From contig NZ_CP118963.1 of the NCBI RefSeq assembly GCF_029024105.1, positions 2,666,001 to 2,730,000 on the forward strand: 64,000 nt of DNA. The letters run 5' to 3'. The notes under the pieces were generated by a model. The model saw only the letters and a program-made list of their open reading frames with translations, was not told where the DNA came from and did no database searches. The translations under genes and the position numbers were made by a program. The stretch's first letter is position 1. Every line of letters begins with the position of its first letter. The stretch comes from Acinetobacter lwoffii (GTDB lineage Bacteria; Pseudomonadota; Gammaproteobacteria; Pseudomonadales; Moraxellaceae). Of the stretch, positions 26,680-36,532 are shown one piece after another.

Positions 26680-28041
26680 ATGCCAAAAATAAAACCGACG
26701 AAATTGATTATGGCCGCCGTGATTGCCATTGCGCTCATCGCTGCGGGGTGGTACTTCCTCAAACCCAAAGAACAGCCTCCGCAATATATTACGGCTGAAG
26801 TCACCCAAGGCGATATCGAAAGCTCTGTACTGGCAACTGGTATTCTGGAAGCGACCAAGATGGTCAGCGTGGGGGCGCAGGTTTCGGGTCAGGTCAGAAA
26901 AATGTATGTAGAACTGGGCGATCAGGTCAAGCAAGGTCAGCTGATTGCGCGGATTGACTCCGTTCGTCAGGAAAATGATTTAAAAACCGCTGAAGCCAGC
27001 ATTAAAAATCAGATGGCACAACTTGCAGTAAGACAGGCGAATTTGGCCAAAGTTGAAGCTGAATACAACCGTCAAAAAGCCATGTATGCACAGGATGCCA
27101 CTTCTCGCTCAGAGCTAGAATCTGCATTTGCGAACTATAAAACAGCACAAGCGGATATTACTGCCATCAATGCACAGATTGAACAGTCACGTTTGACGCT
27201 GGCGACTGCCAAAGAAGATCTTGGCTATACCCAGATTGTGGCCCCGATGGATGGCACAATTGTGGCGATTGTGACCGAAGAAGGTCAGACTGTAAACGCC
27301 AACCAGAGTGCGCCGACCATTGTCAAACTGGCCAAACTCGACACCATGACCATTAAAGCTGAAATTTCTGAAGCAGATGTCATGAAAGTTGAAGAAGGTC
27401 AGACGGTTTATTTCACCACCTTAGGTAATAACGAGAAAAAGATTTACGCTAAACTGCGTCAGGTTGAGCCTGCACCCAATTCAATTAATACCGATAGCAA
27501 TACATCAAGCTCATCGTCAAGTTCTGCGGTGTATTACAACGCATTGTTCGATGTCCCGAATGAAGATGGAAAATTGCGTATTGATATGACGGCGCAAGTT
27601 TATATCGTGCTGGATGAAGCCAAAAATGTACTGACCATTCCTGCTGCAGCCATTCAAGGTTCAAACCGTCCGCCACGTGCCAATCGTGGTGAAGCTCGTG
27701 GTGAGGGTTCTCGCGGTGAAGGCGGCCCGGCATCACGTTCTGAAGCTGAATCGGCTCAAGGCAACCGCCCTGCCGCTGAACGTCCAGCGCGTCTAAACCT
27801 GTCTGAAGCAGAACTTGCGCTGATTGAGCAAGGTAAAGCACAGCGTGGCATGGTTCGTGTCTTGCAAGCCGATGGTACTGCAAAACCAACCCCTGTATTA
27901 ATCGGTTTGAATAACCGCGCGACTGCGCAAGTGCTGAAAGGTTTAAAACGTGGTGATCAGGTGGTGATTGCCGATGGTTCTGATACCTCCAATGATGCAG
28001 CAAAACGCGGTGGCAATAGCCGTGGCCCAATGAGAATGTAA
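26680..28041 (+). CDS. macA: Membrane fusion protein MacA of a MacAB-type exporter
   Basis: A 453-residue periplasmic adaptor with an N-terminal membrane anchor (residues 8-26), a lipoyl/coiled-coil hairpin at about 50-195, a beta-barrel and a membrane-proximal domain. It couples the MacB ATPase to an outer membrane channel for macrolide, peptide or lipid-linked substrate export. Two oddities: a serine run inside the beta-barrel (TSSSSSSSAVYY) and a 45-residue Arg/Gly/Glu-rich low-complexity insert at about 330-375 just before the membrane-proximal domain. macB starts two bases after its stop. Confidence 0.9.
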   Translation: MPKIKPTKLIMAAVIAIALIAAGWYFLKPKEQPPQYITAEVTQGDIESSVLATGILEATKMVSVGAQVSGQVRKMYVELGDQVKQGQLIARIDSVRQENDLKTAEASIKNQMAQLAVRQANLAKVEAEYNRQKAMYAQDATSRSELESAFANYKTAQADITAINAQIEQSRLTLATAKEDLGYTQIVAPMDGTIVAIVTEEGQTVNANQSAPTIVKLAKLDTMTIKAEISEADVMKVEEGQTVYFTTLGNNEKKIYAKLRQVEPAPNSINTDSNTSSSSSSSAVYYNALFDVPNEDGKLRIDMTAQVYIVLDEAKNVLTIPAAAIQGSNRPPRANRGEARGEGSRGEGGPASRSEAESAQGNRPAAERPARLNLSEAELALIEQGKAQRGMVRVLQADGTAKPTPVLIGLNNRATAQVLKGLKRGDQVVIADGSDTSNDAAKRGGNSRGPMRM

Positions 28042-28043
28042 GC

Positions 28044-30020
28044 ATGAATTCACAACAACAGCCTCTCCTCGAGGTGAAAAATCTGGTTCGTGAATTCCCT
28101 GCGGGTGAAAGCACGGTCCAGATTTTAAAAGGGGTGAATCTGGAGATTTATCCAGGTGAACTGGTGGCGATTGTCGGCCAGTCCGGTTCCGGTAAATCAA
28201 CCCTGATGAACATTCTGGGTTGTCTGGACAAACCAACTACCGGTAGCTACAAGGTCAAAGGCCGTGAAACCCGCGAACTGGAAGCGGATGAACTCGCGCA
28301 ATTACGCCGTGAATATTTCGGCTTTATTTTCCAGCGTTATCATTTACTGGGCGATTTAAACGCAGCAGGCAATGTCGAAGTTCCTGCGATTTATGCTGGT
28401 GCAGATTCATCTGAACGGCATGCACGAGCCGTCAAGATTCTGACCGATCTGGGGCTGGGTGAAAAAACCCTGAACCGTCCGAGTCAGCTCTCTGGTGGTC
28501 AGCAGCAACGGGTTTCGATTGCCCGTGCGCTGATGAATGGCGGTGACGTGATTTTGGCCGATGAACCGACAGGTGCATTGGATAAGAACAGCGGTATTGA
28601 AGTGATGCGTATTTTGCGTGAACTGAATGCCAAAGGTCATACCATCATTCTGGTCACGCATGATCATAATGTAGCGAAAAATGCGACGCGTATTATCGAG
28701 ATTTCAGACGGCAATATCATTTCCGACCAACCCAATGTTCCTGAAGTCGAAGAGCATCTGGAAAAACAGCCGCTAATCCGCAGTGAACAAAAGAAGATTT
28801 CTTCATGGCGTTCTGCAGTTGACCGTCTAGGTGAAGCCTTTCGTATGGCCTTGCTGGCCATGAATGCACATCGCATGCGGACTTTCCTGACCATGCTCGG
28901 AATCATTATCGGTATCGCTTCGGTGGTCTCGGTGGTCGCGCTGGGCAATGGCTCACAAAAACAGATTCTGGAAAATATCAGTAGTCTGGGGACCAATACC
29001 ATTACTGTATTTCAGGGTCGAGGCTTTGGGGACAATTCCAGATCTTCACAGTCCAAAACCCTGATTCCGGCCGATGCCGATGCGCTGGCTGAACAACCGT
29101 ATGTCGATGGCGTCAGCCCATCGGTGAATAGCAGTGTCACCGGCCGTTATAAAGAAATCGAAGCTTCAACCACGGTCAACGGCGTCAGTGAAGATTTCTT
29201 TTATGTGCGTGGCATGACTTTCCAGTCCGGTCAGCCCTTTGACCGCAGTAGCGTCATGCAACAGGCACAAGATGTTGTCATTGACACCAATACCAAAAAT
29301 ACCTTCTTTAAAGATGGTACTAATCCGGTGGGACAGGTGATTTTACTCGGTAGCGTCCCGAGCCGGATTATCGGGGTGATTGATGCACAAAAAGGCATGA
29401 TGGGCAATAATGACAGCCTGAATGTCTACCTGCCGTATTCTACCGTGATGAGTCGTATGCTGGGGCAATCTAACGTTCGCAGCATCATTGTGCGGATTAA
29501 GGATGAATATCCAAGTGCGGCGGCTGAAAATGCAATTTTAAACCTGTTGGTACAGCGCCATGGCGCGCAGGATGTGTTTACCCAGAATGCCGACAGTATT
29601 CGTGAAACCATTCAGCAGACCACAGCGACTATGACGCTTTTAATTTCGGCGATTGCTGTGATTTCACTGGTGGTCGGCGGGATCGGGGTGATGAATATCA
29701 TGCTGGTGTCCGTGACTGAACGTACTCAGGAAATTGGGGTGCGGATGGCAGTGGGTGCACGTCAAAGTGATATTTTGCAGCAGTTCCTGATTGAAGCAGT
29801 GCTGGTGTGTATTTTAGGCGGTATTTTGGGGGTGCTGCTCTCGCTCGGGATTGGCCAGCTAATTACCCACTTTGCCGGCGGTACTTTCCAGATGGCCTAT
29901 TCAACCACTTCGATTGTGGCTGCCTTTGTCTGCTCAAGCCTGATCGGGATTGTGTTTGGCTTTATCCCGGCACGTAATGCCGCTCGTCTGAATCCAGTCG
30001 ATGCGCTTTCTCGCGAATAA
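28044..30020 (+). CDS. macB: MacB-type ABC transporter, ATPase-permease
   Basis: A 658-residue protein fusing an ABC domain and an FtsX-type permease. Walker A GQSGSGKST, signature LSGGQQQRVSIARAL and Walker B VILADEPTGALD are intact; four transmembrane helices flank a large periplasmic domain and the C-terminus reads FGFIPARNAARLNPVDALSRE. MacB is a mechanotransmission pump working with MacA and an outer membrane factor, and all three genes are adjacent here. Substrate cannot be inferred. Confidence 0.95.
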   Translation: MNSQQQPLLEVKNLVREFPAGESTVQILKGVNLEIYPGELVAIVGQSGSGKSTLMNILGCLDKPTTGSYKVKGRETRELEADELAQLRREYFGFIFQRYHLLGDLNAAGNVEVPAIYAGADSSERHARAVKILTDLGLGEKTLNRPSQLSGGQQQRVSIARALMNGGDVILADEPTGALDKNSGIEVMRILRELNAKGHTIILVTHDHNVAKNATRIIEISDGNIISDQPNVPEVEEHLEKQPLIRSEQKKISSWRSAVDRLGEAFRMALLAMNAHRMRTFLTMLGIIIGIASVVSVVALGNGSQKQILENISSLGTNTITVFQGRGFGDNSRSSQSKTLIPADADALAEQPYVDGVSPSVNSSVTGRYKEIEASTTVNGVSEDFFYVRGMTFQSGQPFDRSSVMQQAQDVVIDTNTKNTFFKDGTNPVGQVILLGSVPSRIIGVIDAQKGMMGNNDSLNVYLPYSTVMSRMLGQSNVRSIIVRIKDEYPSAAAENAILNLLVQRHGAQDVFTQNADSIRETIQQTTATMTLLISAIAVISLVVGGIGVMNIMLVSVTERTQEIGVRMAVGARQSDILQQFLIEAVLVCILGGILGVLLSLGIGQLITHFAGGTFQMAYSTTSIVAAFVCSSLIGIVFGFIPARNAARLNPVDALSRE

Positions 30021-30030
30021 GGAACCTGAT

Positions 30031-31455
30031 ATGCAAATGAATTTAACCAAGCTTGCCAGTGCCCTGTTGCTGGGAAGCTCGCTGACCGGTTGTGCGGCAG
30101 TGGTAAAAACACCTTATGAGCAGCCTGCGATCAATATGCCGGGCAACTTTCAAAATAATAAGGTTTTAAGTCAGCAGATCCATGCCGACATTCTGGCAGA
30201 TCAATGGTGGACCTTATTTAAAGATCCGCAATTGAACAGTTTGGTCGATCAAGTGCTGGCGCAGAATACAGATCTGGCGGTGGCTGGCATCAGTTTACAG
30301 CAGGCGCGCATTCAGGCCAGACAGGCACAAAGCCAGCAAGGCGTCCGTGTCCGTGTCGGTGATGCACGAATTTCAACGGGCCAGCGTTTTGATCTGGAGG
30401 GTGGCAGCAATGCTTCGACGGGTCTTTCACTGGGCTATCCGGGCTTAAGCTATGAACTGGATCTGTTTGGCAAACTGGCCAATCAGACTGAAGCGGCGCG
30501 CTGGGAGGCCTTAGCCTCTGAAGAAGACTTGCAGGCAACTGCTCAGAGCCTGATCGGCACCACAGCGCAACTCTATTGGCAACTGGCTTATCTGAATGAA
30601 CGTTATAGCGTGGTACAGCAAAATCTGGCGACCGCGCAAAAAACCTATGATCTGGTGCGAGTGCAATATCGTGCCGGCGCAGTATCCGGTCTGGATTTAA
30701 CCCAGGCGGAACAGGCGATTCAAAGCCAACAGGCAACCTTAAGCCAGATTGAACAACAACGTGTGGAAACACGTACCGGACTCGCGGTATTGCTGCACAT
30801 GCCGGTTCAACAGCTCGCGATTCAAGAGCCAAGCCGTTTACCGAATATTCAATTGCCGAGTATTCAGGCTGACTTACCGGCGAGTTTATTGTCACGTCGT
30901 CCTGACCTTCGAGCGACTGAACTGCGCTTGCGTAAGGCACTGGCCAATAAAGATGCCAACAAAGCCAGCTACTATCCATCCATTAGTTTGACCGGCAATC
31001 TGACCACCGGTATTGGCAGCAGTACGTCCCTCTCGAATGCACTGAAAAATCCGGTTGCAACTTTAGGTGCAGGTCTGACCTTGCCTTTCCTGCAATGGAA
31101 TGACATGAAACGTGATCTGCAAGTCAATGAGCTGGAATATGAAAAAGCCATTATCCAGTATCGCCAGACCATGTACGAAGCCTTTGCCGATGTGGAAAAT
31201 GCCTTGTCGAATCGTACTGAGCTCACTAAGCAGGTTGCATTACAGCAACGCAATGTTGAGCTGACAGAAAGAACTGAACGCTTGACTGAAGTGCGTTATC
31301 GTAATGGTGCGGTGGCGTTGAAAAACCTGCTGGATGCACAGGAAACTACGCGCAATGCGCGGCTGTCTTTGGTGCAAACCAGACAGAACCAGTACAATGC
31401 TTATGTCACCTTGATGCAGGCATTGGGTGGTAGCCCGATTAAACAATTACCTTAA
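30031..31455 (+). CDS. Outer membrane factor lipoprotein (NodT/TolC-like) of the MacAB exporter
   Basis: A 474-residue outer membrane channel lipoprotein. The start at 30031 has AAGGA eight bases upstream; the lipobox LTGC places the modified Cys at residue 21. The family signature is present twice as coiled-coil repeats (YDLVRVQYRAGAVSGLDL and RLTEVRYRNGAVALKNLLDA). It starts ten bases after the macB stop, so it forms a complete tripartite export operon with macAB. A terminator follows. Confidence 0.9.
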   Translation: MQMNLTKLASALLLGSSLTGCAAVVKTPYEQPAINMPGNFQNNKVLSQQIHADILADQWWTLFKDPQLNSLVDQVLAQNTDLAVAGISLQQARIQARQAQSQQGVRVRVGDARISTGQRFDLEGGSNASTGLSLGYPGLSYELDLFGKLANQTEAARWEALASEEDLQATAQSLIGTTAQLYWQLAYLNERYSVVQQNLATAQKTYDLVRVQYRAGAVSGLDLTQAEQAIQSQQATLSQIEQQRVETRTGLAVLLHMPVQQLAIQEPSRLPNIQLPSIQADLPASLLSRRPDLRATELRLRKALANKDANKASYYPSISLTGNLTTGIGSSTSLSNALKNPVATLGAGLTLPFLQWNDMKRDLQVNELEYEKAIIQYRQTMYEAFADVENALSNRTELTKQVALQQRNVELTERTERLTEVRYRNGAVALKNLLDAQETTRNARLSLVQTRQNQYNAYVTLMQALGGSPIKQLP

Positions 31456-31471
31456 CAAAGCTTGATCCATA

Positions 31472-31500
31472 AAAAAACCGCTGTCAGACAGCGGTTTTTT
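31472..31500. terminator. Terminator after the macAB operon
   Basis: Stem AACCGCTGTC/GACAGCGGTT with flanking A and T runs, directly after the outer membrane factor stop and before the convergent Sel1 gene. It can work on both strands. Confidence 0.9.
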
Positions 31501-31522
31501 AGCTCATATGATTTGAGTCAGT

Positions 31523-33358
31523 TTATTTCATTTGCAAATACGCATTCACATTTTTCAATAATTCAGTGGATCGCTCATGTCCGAGTAAACTGCCTTTTTC
31601 CAGCCAGTCCCGTGCGATTCTGATATCACGCTCCACGCCAATTCCCTTGGTATATAAACGTCCAAGATGGCTATAAGCATCCGCATTTACCTGCGCTGCC
31701 GCCTGCTGATAATACTGTACGGCTTGCTCAATATTGCTCTCAACACCTTGACCCTGTTCATATGCTTCACCCAGAGCATTCAGTGCTACACCATTCTGCT
31801 GAGCGGCTGCTTTTTGCAGATAGCTCAAGCCTAAGGCAATATCCTGCGCAATCTGTTGGCCTTTAAGATATTTCAAGCCCAATTCTGCCTGTGCTTGGGC
31901 ATGACCCAATTGCGCAGCCTGATGCAGATAACGATTTGCTAGCTCTAAATTGTTCACAAAGACAGGATAAATGCCTGACAGAGCTTGGTACAGGAACCAT
32001 GCCGCCTCTTTCGAACCTTTCGCAACCGCCTGATTCAGGTACTGGACAGCTTTATTACGTGTCGGCAATGGATATTCAGCCAGACTATAAAATCGGCCGA
32101 CGCTATAAATTAAATCCGCTTCAGATTGAGCTTCAATCAGCCAATACTGCTGTGCCGCGCTCTGAATCATTTGTGTGGCTTTGCCCGTATCTTTAACTGT
32201 GCCTACACCGTTTAAATAACACAGCGCCAGCCCCATCCCTGCAGACACATCATCAGGACTAAGCTGATAGGCAGCCTGATATAACTCAAATGCTTTTTGC
32301 GGTTCGTTGGCCACCAGGTGCTGCTCAAAATACAGCGCAGCAATCATGCATAATGCAGGCGCATGCTGACTGTTGGCCGCTTCCGACCAGTAACGAAATG
32401 CCATGGTTTCATTTTTATCAACATACCAGCCATGAAAATAAGCCAGTCCGATTAAGGTCTTGGCGTGTGCATCGGCGTGTTCTTTGGACTGCTGCAATAA
32501 ATGCTGGAACACGCGTTGACGCTGGTCGGTATCGATACGGCCTTGTAACACACCGGCATAATAATCATAGAGACCTTTCTGGTCACCGAGACTGATACAG
32601 CGTTTAATAAATTGCAGCGATTGCATCAGGTCTTGGGGGAGAATCTGTCCATGCCCATAATCATCGGCGATCTGCTGATTAGCGGCCAAATGATCTTGTT
32701 GTGCCGCCAGAAACAGATAATGAATTCCTTGCACTAAATCTTGGGTTGTTGAATCTGCCAAATAATACTGAGCCAACTGATACTGCGAATTGGCATGACC
32801 CTGCCCGGCATTTTGAATTAATAATGCCAGACGCTGTTTTTCTGCAGTCATCTCGTTTTGAGGCTGGCCTTCGGTAGAAGAAAGTTCAGTAATACGATAT
32901 TGGGCATCCAGATTGCCACGTGCTACCGCATGTCGGTACCAGTACAGCGCTTTTTCCGGGTCAGCCATTTGATAGCGTTGCTCCTCATGAATCTGCCCTA
33001 GATGATAAGCTGCGTCATCACTGCCCAGATGAAAGGCTTTATCGAGATAACTGATGGCTGTTTCCGTATTTTGCGCATGTCCCAGACCCTGCAAATGCAT
33101 CAGCCCCATGCCGACATAAGCCTGTGGAATTTCCTGTTGCTGGGCAAGATTCTGGTAAATCTGATAGGCGCGTGCATAATTCGGATGTTCAGGATCTGAA
33201 CTCAAACGTGCTGCATGTTTCAGTTGAGCATCAATCTGCTCAATCCATAAATCATGTTGTACAGCCTTCGCCTGATCACGTTTCACCGGATCCGGACGTT
33301 TCCACATCCAGATCGCCAACGCCCCTATCCCCAAAATCAGTACCAGCAAGAACCACAT
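31523..33358 (-). CDS. Sel1-repeat (SLR) membrane-anchored protein
   Basis: A 611-residue protein with one N-terminal membrane helix (FLLVLILGIGALAIWMW) and then a dozen or more Sel1-like helical repeats such as AYVGMGLMHLQGLGHAQNTE and YSHLGRLYTKGIGVERDIR. Repeats of this type act as protein-protein scaffolds. There is no catalytic motif. The orientation of the anchor suggests the repeats face either side; I cannot tell. Function is unknown. It is monocistronic, between the macAB terminator and tcdA. Confidence 0.82.
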   Translation of the reverse strand: MWFLLVLILGIGALAIWMWKRPDPVKRDQAKAVQHDLWIEQIDAQLKHAARLSSDPEHPNYARAYQIYQNLAQQQEIPQAYVGMGLMHLQGLGHAQNTETAISYLDKAFHLGSDDAAYHLGQIHEEQRYQMADPEKALYWYRHAVARGNLDAQYRITELSSTEGQPQNEMTAEKQRLALLIQNAGQGHANSQYQLAQYYLADSTTQDLVQGIHYLFLAAQQDHLAANQQIADDYGHGQILPQDLMQSLQFIKRCISLGDQKGLYDYYAGVLQGRIDTDQRQRVFQHLLQQSKEHADAHAKTLIGLAYFHGWYVDKNETMAFRYWSEAANSQHAPALCMIAALYFEQHLVANEPQKAFELYQAAYQLSPDDVSAGMGLALCYLNGVGTVKDTGKATQMIQSAAQQYWLIEAQSEADLIYSVGRFYSLAEYPLPTRNKAVQYLNQAVAKGSKEAAWFLYQALSGIYPVFVNNLELANRYLHQAAQLGHAQAQAELGLKYLKGQQIAQDIALGLSYLQKAAAQQNGVALNALGEAYEQGQGVESNIEQAVQYYQQAAAQVNADAYSHLGRLYTKGIGVERDIRIARDWLEKGSLLGHERSTELLKNVNAYLQMK

Positions 33359-33421
33359 AGCTGCTCCAAAACATTATTTTTGTTCTGCAAATGAATCCTT
33401 TCATTCTAAACGCCAGTTTAA

Positions 33422-33445
33422 AAAAAGCACATAGATTGTGCTTTT
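33422..33445 (-). terminator. tcdA terminator
   Basis: Stem AAAAAGCACA/TGTGCTTTTT with five-base loop, 12 bases after the tcdA stop, with T runs in both directions. Confidence 0.8.
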
Positions 33446-33456
33446 TATTTTTTAAA

Positions 33457-34227
33457 TCAGGCTTTTGCTCTTTTATTATCGAGTTTTTTCAAGCCTTCTG
33501 CTACAGCGACCATGGCAAAGCTCGAAGTCACCACCACGGCAGAGCCATAACCACCACAGCGCAAGCCGGCACTGGCGCAGACATCGGCACTGGAGAATGG
33601 ATTATCGATGGAATAGACACAAGTAATGCCGAATTTTTCTTTGGGCTTTTTGCAGATGCCTTTGCTGCGTAACTGGGCACGTAATTTGGCCAGCATCGGA
33701 TCCTGTTCGGTTTTAGATAAATCGGCGACCCGAATTTTCAGCGGGTCCAGTTTACCCCCTGCCCCGCCCGATACAATTAAAGGAATCTTGTTAAAGCGAC
33801 AATGTAGCATCAGAGCAAATTTGGCTTTGACATCGTCAATACAGTCGAGGATTAAATCTGGATCACCTGCTAAAATTTCTTTGATATTTTCAGGCGTCAG
33901 GTAATCATCGATCAGATTAATTTTAATCCGTGGATTAATTGCGCGGCAACGTTCAGCCATGATTTCAATTTTTTCATGACCCAGTGTGGTGCTCATGGCA
34001 GGTAATTGACGGTTAATATTAGAGGCCGCCACCACATCCATATCGACCAAGCTCAGTTCGCCCACACCGCTACGTGCCAGTGCTTCTACCGCCCATGAAC
34101 CGACACCACCGATGCCTATCACCATCACATGACTTTTTTCATAATGGTTAAAGCTGTCTTCTCCATAAATTTTGGCAACACCAGCAAAACGGCGATCATA
34201 TTCATCATCTTGAAGCAGGTCGGTCAT
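33457..34227 (-). CDS. tcdA: tRNA threonylcarbamoyladenosine dehydratase
   Basis: A 256-residue E1/ThiF-like ATP-binding protein (also called CsdL/YgdL) that cyclises t6A37 of tRNA to ct6A. Evidence: GIGGVGSWAVEALARSGVGELSLVDMDVV with the ATP-binding glycines, NRQLPA, DCIDDVKAKFAL, and SGGAGGKLDPLKI. No C-terminal extension is present. It usually pairs with CsdA/CsdE, which are not in this window. Confidence 0.9.
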   Translation of the reverse strand: MTDLLQDDEYDRRFAGVAKIYGEDSFNHYEKSHVMVIGIGGVGSWAVEALARSGVGELSLVDMDVVAASNINRQLPAMSTTLGHEKIEIMAERCRAINPRIKINLIDDYLTPENIKEILAGDPDLILDCIDDVKAKFALMLHCRFNKIPLIVSGGAGGKLDPLKIRVADLSKTEQDPMLAKLRAQLRSKGICKKPKEKFGITCVYSIDNPFSSADVCASAGLRCGGYGSAVVVTSSFAMVAVAEGLKKLDNKRAKA

Positions 34228-34409
34228 AGGTCATCTATAGCAATAAAAATACCGGATCATTTTAGCAAAATCCGCTTTTCTTTACCGCCACTAAATTTTT
34301 GATCGATTTAAATGACATTCAGGTTGGATGAGAGCGACAACCCACTCGAGATTGACTAAAATATCAACAAATTAATTCTATGTCATTTGGCCAAAAGGAG
34401 TGAAATGTC

Positions 34410-34661
34410 ATGCTATTTAACACCCTTTTGGGTTTGAACGTGCTTTGTATCGGGCTTTATTTTTATGTTCTGATCAGCCAAAAGAACAAAAATTATTATC
34501 TCAGCATTCTCATTCGTTTAATGACTTTAGGATTATTTGGCTTGGTTATTTTCGATCGTTATGAAACACAGAATCATCTGATCGTGTTATTGCTCTCGTG
34601 GGTAGGCTTTGAAAGCATGGAGCAGTTTTACACTAGAAAGAAATCCAGTTCAGTAAAATAA
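34410..34661 (+). CDS. Small two- or three-helix membrane protein, unknown
   Basis: An 83-residue hydrophobic protein, start supported by AAGGAG nine bases before the ATG. Three hydrophobic segments are visible (LLGLNVLCIGLYFYVLI, LIRLMTLGLFGLVIF, LIVLLLSWVGF) with a basic C-terminus. I do not recognise a family. A bidirectional terminator follows, so it is a stand-alone gene opposed to orn. Confidence 0.65.
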   Translation: MLFNTLLGLNVLCIGLYFYVLISQKNKNYYLSILIRLMTLGLFGLVIFDRYETQNHLIVLLLSWVGFESMEQFYTRKKSSSVK

Positions 34662-34683
34662 AAAAGAGGCTTGCGCCTCTTTT
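34662..34683. terminator. Bidirectional terminator between the small membrane protein gene and orn
   Basis: AAAAGAGGC-TTGC-GCCTCTTTT lies between two convergent genes and can serve both. Confidence 0.85.
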
Positions 34684-34697
34684 CAGTTCATCGAAAT

Positions 34698-35255
34698 TTA
34701 GTCTTTATTCATGATAAAGAAATATTGACGATAATATTTCAGTTCCGCAATCGAATCACGAATGTCATCCATTGCCAGATGCGAAGCATTTTTCTTGAGG
34801 CCACTCATGATTTCCGGGCGCCAGCGTTTGGCCAGCTCTTTCACTGACGATACATCCAGATTACGGTAATGGAAATACTGCTCCAGTTCAGGCATCAGGC
34901 GGTGCAAGAAACGGCGATCCTGACAGATCGAGTTACCACACATCGGTGAAGATTTTGGATTCACCCATTTTTTCAGAAATTCAATAGTTTGCTGCTCGGC
35001 ATCCTGAGCGGTCAGTTTACTGCGACGTACACGCTCAATCAGACCGGACTGGCCATGCTGGCGAGTGTTCCACTCATCCATGGCATTTAACAGACGTGCA
35101 GGCTGATGTACCGCAAGCACAGGACCTTCTGCCAAAATATTCAAATTGTCATCGGTTACAATTGTTGCAATTTCAATAATTTGATCATTGTCTGTGTCTA
35201 GACCTGTCATTTCAAGGTCAATCCAAATCAGGCGGGTATCAGCGGTGCTGCTCAT
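34698..35255 (-). CDS. orn: Oligoribonuclease
   Basis: A 185-residue DEDDh 3'-5' exonuclease that destroys two- to five-base RNAs, including pGpG from c-di-GMP turnover. The DEDD motifs are visible: IWIDLEMTGLDTDNDQIIEIA, NSICQDRRFL, and the histidine-containing NASHLAMDDIRDSI. Length is the family norm. It faces the rsgA gene divergently, a conserved pairing. Confidence 0.96.
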   Translation of the reverse strand: MSSTADTRLIWIDLEMTGLDTDNDQIIEIATIVTDDNLNILAEGPVLAVHQPARLLNAMDEWNTRQHGQSGLIERVRRSKLTAQDAEQQTIEFLKKWVNPKSSPMCGNSICQDRRFLHRLMPELEQYFHYRNLDVSSVKELAKRWRPEIMSGLKKNASHLAMDDIRDSIAELKYYRQYFFIMNKD

Positions 35256-35380
35256 AAATGTGCAATCTTATTGGGTTTAAAAACAACTATAGTAGCAAAT
35301 TAATTACATCTTGGGTGTCATTCGGGGGCTGCTTCATGCTATTTTTGCCATCTGATTTACCCGGTTTTTTTAGGATATGA

Positions 35381-36439
35381 ATGGCCTTAATACGTAAGCG
35401 TCGTCTGACAGAGCAACAACAGCGCCGCATTCAGAAACAACAGAAAACACGTCAAGAAGATCTCGATACCTCCAGTGATCTTGAAGGTTTAGTAGTGCAA
35501 CATTATGGCCGCCAACTTGAAGTGCAAGCTTTGTCTCGTCCTGACATTCACCCTGAAAAACCTGTGGTCGCCGATGGTGAGCCTGAACCCTTCTGGAAAG
35601 AGATTGAACTGGACAGCGTCTGGCGCTGTCATACCCGAACCAATCTGGATTTATTGGTAACGGGTGACCGGGTCAAATGGCAAGCCGATCCGAATACCGG
35701 TTTAGGGATTATCACCGCGATTCATCCCCGTAAATCCTTATTGACCCGTCCTGACCGCTATCACAAGGTTAAACCGGTAGCGGCCAATATTTCACTGATT
35801 GTGATTGTGTTTGCACCATTGCCTGAGCCGGCGCCAGGTCTAATCGACCGTTATCTAGTGGCCTGTGCCGATGCCGACATTCCCGCATTGCTGGTAATGA
35901 ATAAAGCCGATTTATTGAAAGAAAACGATCCGATTCTGACTCTGCTGCAAGAATATCAAGACCTTGGTTATGAGGTGATGCAGACCCAATCCGATGGCGA
36001 CTTGACTGCACTATCTAATCGTCTGGAAAATGAAACGGTGGCTTTTGTTGGTCAATCTGGTGTGGGTAAAAGCACGCTGATTAATGCGATCGTGCCGGAT
36101 GCCGCACAGAAAACCAATATTATTTCGGAAAACTCGGCACTCGGTCAACACACCACGACGTCAACGCGCTTGATCGGTTTTGGTGAAGGTGCGGCCCTGA
36201 TTGACTCTCCGGGAATTCGTGAATTTGGCCTGTGGCATCTGACTTTAGATAAGGTACAAAGCGGCTTTCCTGAAATTGAAAATCTGCTCGGCCATTGTCA
36301 GTTCCGTAACTGTACCCATAAGCATGAAAAACAATGTGCTTTGCGTCAGGCTGCGGCCGAAGGTGAAATTTTGCCGCGCCGACTGGACAGCTATTTACGT
36401 TTAATCGACGAAATCACTGAAGCACAGCAAAAAAATTAA
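35381..36439 (+). CDS. rsgA: Ribosome small subunit GTPase RsgA
   Basis: A 352-residue circularly permuted GTPase that helps late 30S maturation. Motif order is G4 (MNKADLL), then G1 (GQSGVGKSTLINAI), then G3 (DSPGIREFGL), as expected of the permutation. The OB-fold is at about residues 25-120 and the C-terminal zinc site is C-x6-H-x-H-x5-C (QFRNCTHKHEKQC). The first 25 residues are a basic extension. It is divergent from orn. Confidence 0.95.
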   Translation: MALIRKRRLTEQQQRRIQKQQKTRQEDLDTSSDLEGLVVQHYGRQLEVQALSRPDIHPEKPVVADGEPEPFWKEIELDSVWRCHTRTNLDLLVTGDRVKWQADPNTGLGIITAIHPRKSLLTRPDRYHKVKPVAANISLIVIVFAPLPEPAPGLIDRYLVACADADIPALLVMNKADLLKENDPILTLLQEYQDLGYEVMQTQSDGDLTALSNRLENETVAFVGQSGVGKSTLINAIVPDAAQKTNIISENSALGQHTTTSTRLIGFGEGAALIDSPGIREFGLWHLTLDKVQSGFPEIENLLGHCQFRNCTHKHEKQCALRQAAAEGEILPRRLDSYLRLIDEITEAQQKN

Positions 36440-36493
36440 TTTTCTTAACCCTTGGCCCTTGAAGCGGTGATTTTGATCACCATATTTATGAGC

Positions 36494-36499
36494 TATACT
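36494..36499 (+). promoter_or_regulatory. -10 element before the rhodanese gene
   Basis: TATACT lies about 34 bases before the GTG start of the rhodanese-grxC-secB cluster. No clear -35 is seen. Confidence 0.35.
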
Positions 36500-36532
36500 C
36501 TTGGCAATTTTAAAATTGTAATTAGGTGAATT

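Noticed and set aside
27485..28114. Long minus-strand open frame of 209 residues
   Set aside because: Shadow of macA and macB; composition is that of an antisense frame and no motif is seen.
30290..30979. Long minus-strand open frame of 229 residues
   Set aside because: It lies opposite the outer membrane factor gene, is rich in Pro, Arg and His as expected of an antisense shadow, and has no ribosome site.
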